Assembly: GCA_003990745.1 (NCBI GenBank)
Contig: RBNI01001013.1
Location: forward strand, 1 to 25,125
DNA: 25,125 nucleotides
Reading direction: 5' to 3'
Source: Jimgerdemannia flammicorona
Lineage: Eukaryota; Mucoromycota; Endogonomycetes; Endogonales; Endogonaceae
Position 1 is the stretch's first letter. The number at the start of each line of letters is the position of its first letter. Position numbers and translations under genes: made by a program. Below the pieces are notes generated by a model. The model was not told the DNA's origin, searched no databases, and saw nothing but the letters and a program-made list of their open reading frames with translations. This document shows positions 19,599-25,125 of this stretch, piece by piece.

Positions 19599-21603
19599 GT
19601 GGTCAGATTGTTGAGGTGGTGCAGAGTAGTAACAGTTGCTCATGTTGCTGTTTGGGGTTTTCGATTAGGGCAGGCACTGGCTATGTATCCTGTCTTTCGG
19701 CAATAGAAGCATGCTCTGCTTCTTCAAAGTTCATTTCTTTTGCCTTCAGTGAGTTTCTTGAAGGTACTCAGCTGGGTGGGTTCATGATTTCTGGGTGTCC
19801 ATGAGGTGGATATAGAGGGAGCTCAGGATGCTTCATACTTGGGTTCTTCTTTCTTGGTCCAAGTCTTTTCCTTGTTATTGAATTATCTTCAGGGTAGAAT
19901 TGGTCCAGCTGTTAAGATTCGCTTGACCATAGTCTTGATTCTTGCCAGGCACCATTGTTGGTGATCGCAATCAACTGGGCAGTCTTGTTCTCAGATTTTT
20001 CTAGTAAGCCATTCAGGCAGGGCATCGAATAAATGGTCTGCTCTTGTACCATTTTGTATTTCATCATTGGCAATATATCCTAGGCCAACAGTGTTCAGGA
20101 GTGACTCAAGTTTTGTACAGAAGGTTTCAAATTCTTCTTTGCTATGTATATTGAATTTGAGATTGCAGAGTTTTACTTGGGATTCAGTGATCATGGTTTC
20201 ACTGCAGTATTGAGCAATCATGAGTTGTTTGAGTCCAGGGGCTGCAGGATGGGCTCTATATCCTAGGGCATTGTTTGCTACATTCTGAGCAACTACTGCA
20301 GGTCAGGTGTCCCATGTGAGGGGTTTTTCAGGAAGGGTTCACTACCATTCCTCAGCAGGTCCTTGGAAGAATGTAACAACTTGGCAGACATAGGCTGTAG
20401 TGGTAGCAAATAGTTGTTCCAGAGTGTGGTCTTGATTGTTTGTCAGAAGGTAGTCAGCAACTCACTCATTGGTCCATTGATTGGCTTCGAAGTTGGTGTC
20501 AACTATACTAATAAAGCTTTGGACTTCTTGTGCAGTACCATTGAAGGTAGATAGGCTCAGATTTTTGGTAGGTCGGGTCTGTTCAGCTAAGGCAGTAATG
20601 GTTGCTGCCATTATCACTACCTGGGCTGTGAGGTCTAGAATCTCTTGGTTCACCATGTTGTTTACTAGAGGCAGTTGGACTGCTGGTAATGGTGTTACTG
20701 GTACTACTTGAGGTACTGGTGCAGAGTGTGAGGGTGTTCTTTGGGTCTATGTAAGTTGCTGGAGTAATAGTTGTGGGTCTGGAGTAAGGGCTTGATAGAT
20801 AGCTGTTTGTTGCTGTATAGGTGTATTCTGTTCTGATGGAGGTGCATCTCCTTTGGTGGTGTATCTGGGATCGAATTCACTGAGATACTCCTCCTTCTCT
20901 TCAGTTTGGTCTCTGTGTAATTGGGTTTACTCAGTGTCAAAGTAGACAGAATCAGTTATATATCTGATTTCAGATAGACTTAATTCAAAGTCAAGTTCTG
21001 ATTCAGTATTGGTTTCAGATTCAGGTAGAGCAGTAGCAGGGCCTGCTTCTGGTTTGGGGTCAGGTAGTTGATGAAGGGTTTCTCTTGCTTCTTCTTTAAG
21101 AATATGGTGGGTCTTACTGTTCTGGAATTGGTAGTATAATGCAGTCTTGGTCCTGGTATGGTGAAAGTTGGTAAAGTTGAGCCACTTGGCTACAGAGGCT
21201 TGGGCTTCATGAGGAACTAAGGCTAGAAAGACTGCTGATGGTTGTCCTAGGTCACTTGGATTTGTGGAGCTGACAAAACTCTTATTGAGAAGAGTAAAGA
21301 AGGCTTCTATAAGACCTTCTTCATCTTGACTTGTTGGGTGTAGTGCAAGGAGTTCAGTAAATAGGGTTTCGCCTATTTGCTGATTTAATCAGAGTACTTC
21401 TTTCTTTGAGTGAAGTTTGTCCCACTTGTTGCAGGTGTGGAGGTCAAATTGTCCTTGTATATCAGGTTCAATTCTCTCCAGATTGTCAGATAGTTCAGGA
21501 TAAATTCCAGTTCAGAGGTTGGACTTTATACCAACTTGTAGGAATTCGCAGAAGAGTTTGTAGTGGGGTGAGGAAGCGTCTTGAAGTGGAATTGGATTGT
21601 AAA

Positions 21604-21615
21604 CTGCTGCTACCA
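21604..21615 (-). promoter_or_regulatory. Candidate primer binding site
   Basis: On the minus strand, three bases after the LTR, TGGTAGCAGCAG begins with TGG, the complement of a tRNA CCA end. The next bases resemble those used with initiator methionine tRNA primers (TGGTAGC..). The exact tRNA needs comparison with this genome's tRNA set. Confidence 0.65.
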
Positions 21616-21618
21616 AGT

Positions 21619-23098
21619 TGTAAGAGGGTTGCTTTTTAGGTAACCATTACATAGTTCTGGAAGGGTTTTCTGGAAGTTCTGGATATTCTGGAAGACCGTT
21701 TTCTTATGATCAAGATCAATTTCATATGAAGTATGTCCTCTATGCTTATTGATTTCAAGATTGAGTTGATGTCTCAACCAAAGTCCTTTTTCGGACTAGT
21801 TCTGGATGTTTAGAATTTTCCATATTTCAGGAAGTTCAAAAAACTAAGACTAGCTTAGTTGAATTAGCATATCGCTGCAGACAATACCCAATTAGGAATT
21901 TTCGTGATGGGGTTAGGAGTGGGACCTAATGGGGAGTGGATTTACTTAAGAGTGGTTTGTGGGTTATTAAATAGATTTATTTGCTATTCATGATATTACT
22001 ATACTAGAAGTAGTTGTGTGAAGGAATATTGTGGGGAAGTGCTCAGGAGTTGTGTTCAGATTATTCAGATCTGAGATTCTAAGGTCTGGGGGAGGGGGTA
22101 TTTATACTAGTGAGGGGCTATCTGGACTATGCTAGATATGGATATAGCACTAAGTGCCTTGCTGAGTCAGAATGCAGTCATGTAGTATAAGTGTGATCTG
22201 ACATCTGACTGCTGAGTCAGTTCACAGTCATGTTGTACAAGGCTAATCTAACTATACTATGACTGCTAAGCTATTTATAGGTTTAGATGCTGTCTGGGTA
22301 GTCTTCGATGACATTACTATTGATGATATCATTGCTGGCAAAGTCTGAGCAGTTTTCTGACTTCTGACATCATCAGTTTTAAGGTGTCATCACTTCTATC
22401 TCTTATAAGATTAAGGCTGTCCCTGGTGGTAGTAGTTGTATAAGGATAACAGGTCTTGGTTCTCTTTTTTTTTTGGTCTGCTGGCACATTTGTAAGGACT
22501 GGCCATTCTCGTCTAGAGTGAGAGCTCCCAATGTCGCAGCTGGGAGTTCGAACCTCTCGGAAATGATATTTTCTATAATCCAAGGCAATTTCTAGTAGTA
22601 ATATCTATCATGTGGATGACTTGAGATTGGTTTCAACAATGTTGGCTTTCTTGAGTTCAGATGAAGCATCTGTCACTCTCCAATAGAGGTGATACAGATA
22701 GAGTAAACAAAGTTGTTCAAATGTATTTTGCTTCTGCTAAGTAATGAGGTCTTGTATAATCATGGTGTATCTTGGTCTTAAGTTGATAAGTACAGTTCAT
22801 GAACCTTTTGGTAGATAAGATAGGGTTCTTCTTGTCTTGATTTGAGTTTGGTACTTCCGGTTTCCTTTTGTAATAGTATAGTACACCAAACTAGTTATAG
22901 TGGTTCAGAGTTAGTCTTATAGTTATAGTACTTCTTCTAGTATTCTTGTATCTTAGTGGTGGGTTCTCGTACTTGCTGACATATTTCATGTAACCAGATG
23001 ATCTCTTCAGTAACTTGTTTTGTAGTCTCACATGTGGTTTCCAAATTAGTTCTGAGGATGCCATGTGATTTTGGTGGCTTGGAGGTTGTGCACTTATA
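21619..23098 (-). repeat. 5' LTR of the dUTPase element (minus-strand orientation)
   Basis: Matches the other LTR end to end and ends CTTATA where the partner has CTTACA. The TATAAATA box lies at 22099-22106 (minus). Open frames seen inside (for example 22329-22583) are not conserved in the partner LTR and are not called genes. Confidence 0.93.
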
Positions 23099-23103
23099 AT
23101 ACT
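23099..23103. repeat. Target-site duplication of the dUTPase element, right
   Basis: ATACT, directly after the LTR end. It overlaps the TACTAT that flanks the MITE-like element. Confidence 0.9.
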
Positions 23104-23105
23104 AT

Positions 23106-23497
23106 AACTTAGTGCTCAAAATGAATCAAATTGAATTAAATTTATCTTTAATTTAATTCAATTCAAAATATTTAAATTAAATTAAGAGTTAATTCAATTC
23201 AATTTAAACTTAATTTTTCAAAATTCAATAACTCAACCAAAATATATTCAAATTTAATAAATTTTAGCTTATTCAATATACCTTATAATAGAGAATATAG
23301 TATAATAAAAAATATTAAATTTGGACATATTTCTATTGAGTTATTATATTTTAAATTTGGGATAAATATTTCAAATTGAATCAGACCTTAATTTAATTTG
23401 AATTTAATTTGATTTAAATTTAAAAATTTCTAATTCAATTCAATTTGAATGACTCTTAATTCAATTCAATTCAAATTGATTTAATTTGTTTTGAGAG
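23106..23497. mobile_element. MITE-like AT-rich inverted-repeat element
   Basis: About 392 bp built from AATTCAATT/AATTTAAATT words. Its two ends are imperfect inverted repeats: TTAGTGCTC-AAAAT on the left and the reverse complement TAGTACTCTCAAAAC on the right. It contains no coding frame. TACTAT occurs on both sides (23100-23105 and 23498-23503). Removing the element together with one copy restores a continuous chromovirus integrase frame. Superfamily uncertain. Confidence 0.7.
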
Positions 23498-23503
23498 TAC
23501 TAT

Positions 23504-24600
23504 TATAGCTACTATTGATTTCTATCTAAAATTGAGACTATATTAGAATGGACTTTATTATCTAACTATCAAAAATGAAGAAGAGAAGAGATATAATTAT
23601 TGTTTTTATCAATCACCTTAGTAAGCAGACTTATTTTGTTATAACAATTACTACTGCAATAGCTCCAGAAATAGTATAATTATTTATTGATAATATATTC
23701 TATCTTTATAAGTTACTATTAGCAATTATCTCTGATAAAGATATAAAATTTACTAGTAACTTCTAATAAATACTCTTCAAAGAACTAGAAGTATAACTCA
23801 AGCTATCATATATAGATAGATGGTTAAACAGAATGAATTAATTAAATTTTAAAGCAAATGCTTAGTATCTACTATAGCTATAAGTAGAATAATTGAGACA
23901 AAAAACTAATCCTAGCTAAATTTATATATAATAACAATATAAGTGCAAGTATAAAAATGACCCCATTCTATTTGAACTATAGGTAACTTCTCTAAATTCT
24001 CATAACTATTACATGAGCAATAGTATTAGTAGTATAAAAGTTACTAATACTATATAAGATACTATTTAGCAAGTATATAATATCCTTATAAAGGTATAAG
24101 AATATAAGTAGTATATATTGATAAAAATAAAAGAGAAGCCATATATAAAAAGGTAAATAGGTATTACTCAGTATATAATACCTGACTCTAAAGAACATAG
24201 AACTAAAAAAGAAACTTAGACTCTACTATATTGAACTATTTAAGATCTTAAAGAAGTATAATCCTATTATATATAAGTTAAACCTCTCAGTAACTTTAAA
24301 AAAAATTTATCCAGTATTTCATATATCTCAACTCTAGCTAGATATTAAAAATACTCTTAAAAGAAGAATAGTACTACTCCTAGATTTAATTATCATTAAC
24401 TAAGAATTAGAATATAAAGTTAATTATATTTTAGATCACAAGGACTATTAATTTAGATGAGCTATCAAGCCCACCTGATACTATATATCTCATAAAATAG
24501 AAAGGATACTCTGAGTATAATACTATTTGAGAAAAAGAAGATAATCTTTTATCAAATATAGAATATATAGTAACTTAATATAGATATCTGATATAATGAA
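23504..24600 (+). mobile_element. Decayed Ty3/gypsy chromovirus, 3' part (integrase core to chromodomain)
   Basis: Continues the element interrupted at 16733. The integrase core reads MDFII at 23548, then IIIVFINHLSKQTYFV (Asp of the catalytic VDRL changed to Asn), APEIV-LFIDNIFYLY, ISDKDIKFTSNF and, after frame shifts, IDRWLNRMN near 23815-23845. The C-terminal part shows ELFKILKKYNPIIYKLNL and YPVFHISQLQ (to about 24345). A chromodomain follows: ELEYKVNYILDHKDY (about 24405-24449) and YLIK*KGYSEYNTI*EKEDN (to about 24546), with stops at two conserved Trp codons. The chromodomain places it among chromoviruses. Distal sequence to about 24890 is AT-rich with no domain; it may include the decayed 3' LTR. 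Confidence 0.87.
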
Positions 24601-24891
24601 AATTCTTATTAAATTTCTAAAAGACAGTTATACCTCTGAATATCTCTAATAAAGAGAAGTATAAATAACCCAAACAATCTTATACAAATAATCCACTATA
24701 ATATGAGTATCCAGCAAAGACATCAAGAACAAACTAAGAACAAAATTACTATCACTATTCTTATAGCTATTAAATACTAATGGAATTCTACCAAACTGCT
24801 CTTTGTTAATATACAAATCTCTAGAGATTCAGATCTAAATAAAGCCCAACAATATCTTGAAAGAATTCAATATTTCCAGGCCTTTTACTAT
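24601..24891. other. AT-rich remnant after the chromovirus coding region
   Basis: No gene or clear repeat border. Composition matches the decayed element, so this is probably its 3' leader and LTR remnant. I could not pair it with a 5' LTR. Confidence 0.4.
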
Positions 24892-25125
24892 TGTAATGGT
24901 GACCCCAGAATGATGACATCAGCACAGGAGACAGCCTTTCCTCGCAAGCCACCAGATCGGAGCACGAGAAGATCATACGGTATACAAGATGAGCAACGAT
25001 GACCAACTGTGAGTCATTGTGACCACAGCACAAGCATCCTGAAGAATATAAAAGAAGGATCAAGGAACCGCAGTAGCAGCAACCAACAAGAACCACCAAT
25101 CCCAAAATAGCTCAAAGACTTACCA
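24892..25125 (+). mobile_element. Partial, little-mutated LTR-like sequence running off the right edge
   Basis: At TGTAATGGTGACC (24892) the sequence changes abruptly from AT-rich, CpG-less DNA to balanced composition with CpG and CpA intact. It starts TG and contains a TATA box (TATAAAAG, 25047-25054) about 155 bp in, as in fungal LTR promoters. No coding domain is seen; the minus-strand open frame at 24821-25105 crosses the boundary and is not credible. The other LTR would be outside the window. Confidence 0.5.

Larger units (their letters stand above)
18257..21615 (-). pseudogene. Gag - zinc knuckle - dUTPase - aspartic protease polyprotein, pol deleted
   Basis: One frame runs from the primer binding site to a stop at 18257, broken by about ten stops, mostly CGA to TGA or CAA/CAG to TAA/TAG. 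Order: Gag N-region (DASSPHYKLFCEFLQ and on, 21570-21000); acidic/Gln-rich linker (21000-20680); capsid-like part (LSLSTFNGTAQEVQSFI, TAYVCQVVTFFQGPAEEW, 20600-20330); zinc knuckle CFYCRKTGYIASACP (19711-19667, H changed to Y); dUTPase (about 19598-19183); protease IMIDSGASGNFINEE (near 18925-18880) and ILGTTWL..MIDW (near 18700-18660). The last 130 codons (LLQKIRDTF, then EEYKVEQIF) recall the segment before reverse transcriptase and a chromodomain-like end, as if the middle had been removed; this last reading is weak. No in-frame ATG is seen before 20656, so initiation may be in the LTR. Confidence 0.88.
16734..23098 (-). mobile_element. Complete non-autonomous LTR retrotransposon carrying gag-dUTPase-protease
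   Basis: It is bounded by LTRs of 1492 bp (16734-18225) and 1480 bp (21619-23098) and flanked by a perfect 5-bp duplication, ATACT, at 16729-16733 and 23099-23103. The internal region is 3393 bp and reads on the minus strand. A primer-binding-site candidate lies three bases inside the right LTR, and a polypurine tract abuts the left LTR. One reading frame (with scattered stops) holds Gag, zinc knuckle, dUTPase and aspartic protease. Only about 400 bp remain between the protease and the polypurine tract, so reverse transcriptase, RNase H and integrase are absent. It must have moved using another element's enzymes. It sits inside the integrase of the chromovirus, in opposite orientation. Confidence 0.93.

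Noticed and set aside
20704..20940. Minus-strand frame starting MTLSKPNYTE
   Set aside because: It is out of frame with the gag polyprotein; the gag frame covers the same bases as an acidic/Gln-rich linker.
22329..22583. 84-codon frame inside the 5' LTR
   Set aside because: The corresponding frame in the other LTR is interrupted and there is no domain; part overlaps the tRNA-like sequence.
12632..24600. Possible AT-rich centromere or mitochondrial insert
   Set aside because: Protease, reverse transcriptase, integrase and chromodomain remnants in order explain the AT-richness as a mutated retrotransposon.

Overview
The window looks like a chromosome segment of a filamentous ascomycete (Pezizomycotina). 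The genes have short GT..AG introns, the host promoter is CT-rich, and the repeats carry C-to-T and G-to-A damage of the kind left by repeat-induced point mutation (RIP). I cannot name the genus.

Host part (1-4038). A minus-strand dienelactone-hydrolase family gene with at least five exons runs off the left edge. It is divergent from an intronless plus-strand gene at 2133-3596 for a family 2 membrane glycosyltransferase of the fungal Cps1/GT2, hyaluronan-synthase-like type. These are the only two genes in the window that look intact and host-encoded.

Repeat part (4039-25125). The rest is a nested pile of mobile elements whose borders can be read from target-site duplications (TSDs). (1) 4055-5260 is a poly(A)-tailed retroposed sequence with a 16-bp TSD. 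(2) 5278-11149 is a 5.9-kb hAT transposon with TAGTGC ends, an 8-bp TSD and 33-bp subterminal repeats. It holds a decayed BED-finger transposase (minus strand) and a second, unrecognised two-exon gene (plus strand), separated by two large palindromes. (3) A heavily decayed Ty3/gypsy chromovirus occupies roughly 12632-16733 and 23504-24600. (4) Inserted in or just beside its 5' part, at 11781-12617, is an intronless, poly(A)-tailed copy of riboflavin synthase with a 14-bp TSD: a processed pseudogene. (5) Its integrase is split by a 392-bp AT-rich MITE-like element (23106-23497) and by a structurally complete 6.4-kb LTR retrotransposon (16734-23098). (6) A much less mutated partial LTR starts near 24892 and runs off the right edge.

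The most unusual object is the LTR retrotransposon at 16734-23098. It has 1.49-kb LTRs ending TGTAAG..CTTACA, a perfect ATACT TSD, a primer-binding-site candidate and a polypurine tract. Its single minus-strand frame encodes Gag, a zinc knuckle, a dUTPase domain and an aspartic protease. There is no room for reverse transcriptase, RNase H or integrase. It appears to be a non-autonomous element that kept Gag-dUTPase-protease and lost pol.

The relative order of events can be inferred. The chromovirus came first. The MITE then entered its integrase, and the dUTPase element landed in the MITE's TSD. The riboflavin-synthase retrocopy and the partial right-hand LTR are also later than their surroundings. 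The retroposed copies imply LINE-type reverse transcription in this genome, although no LINE is visible here.
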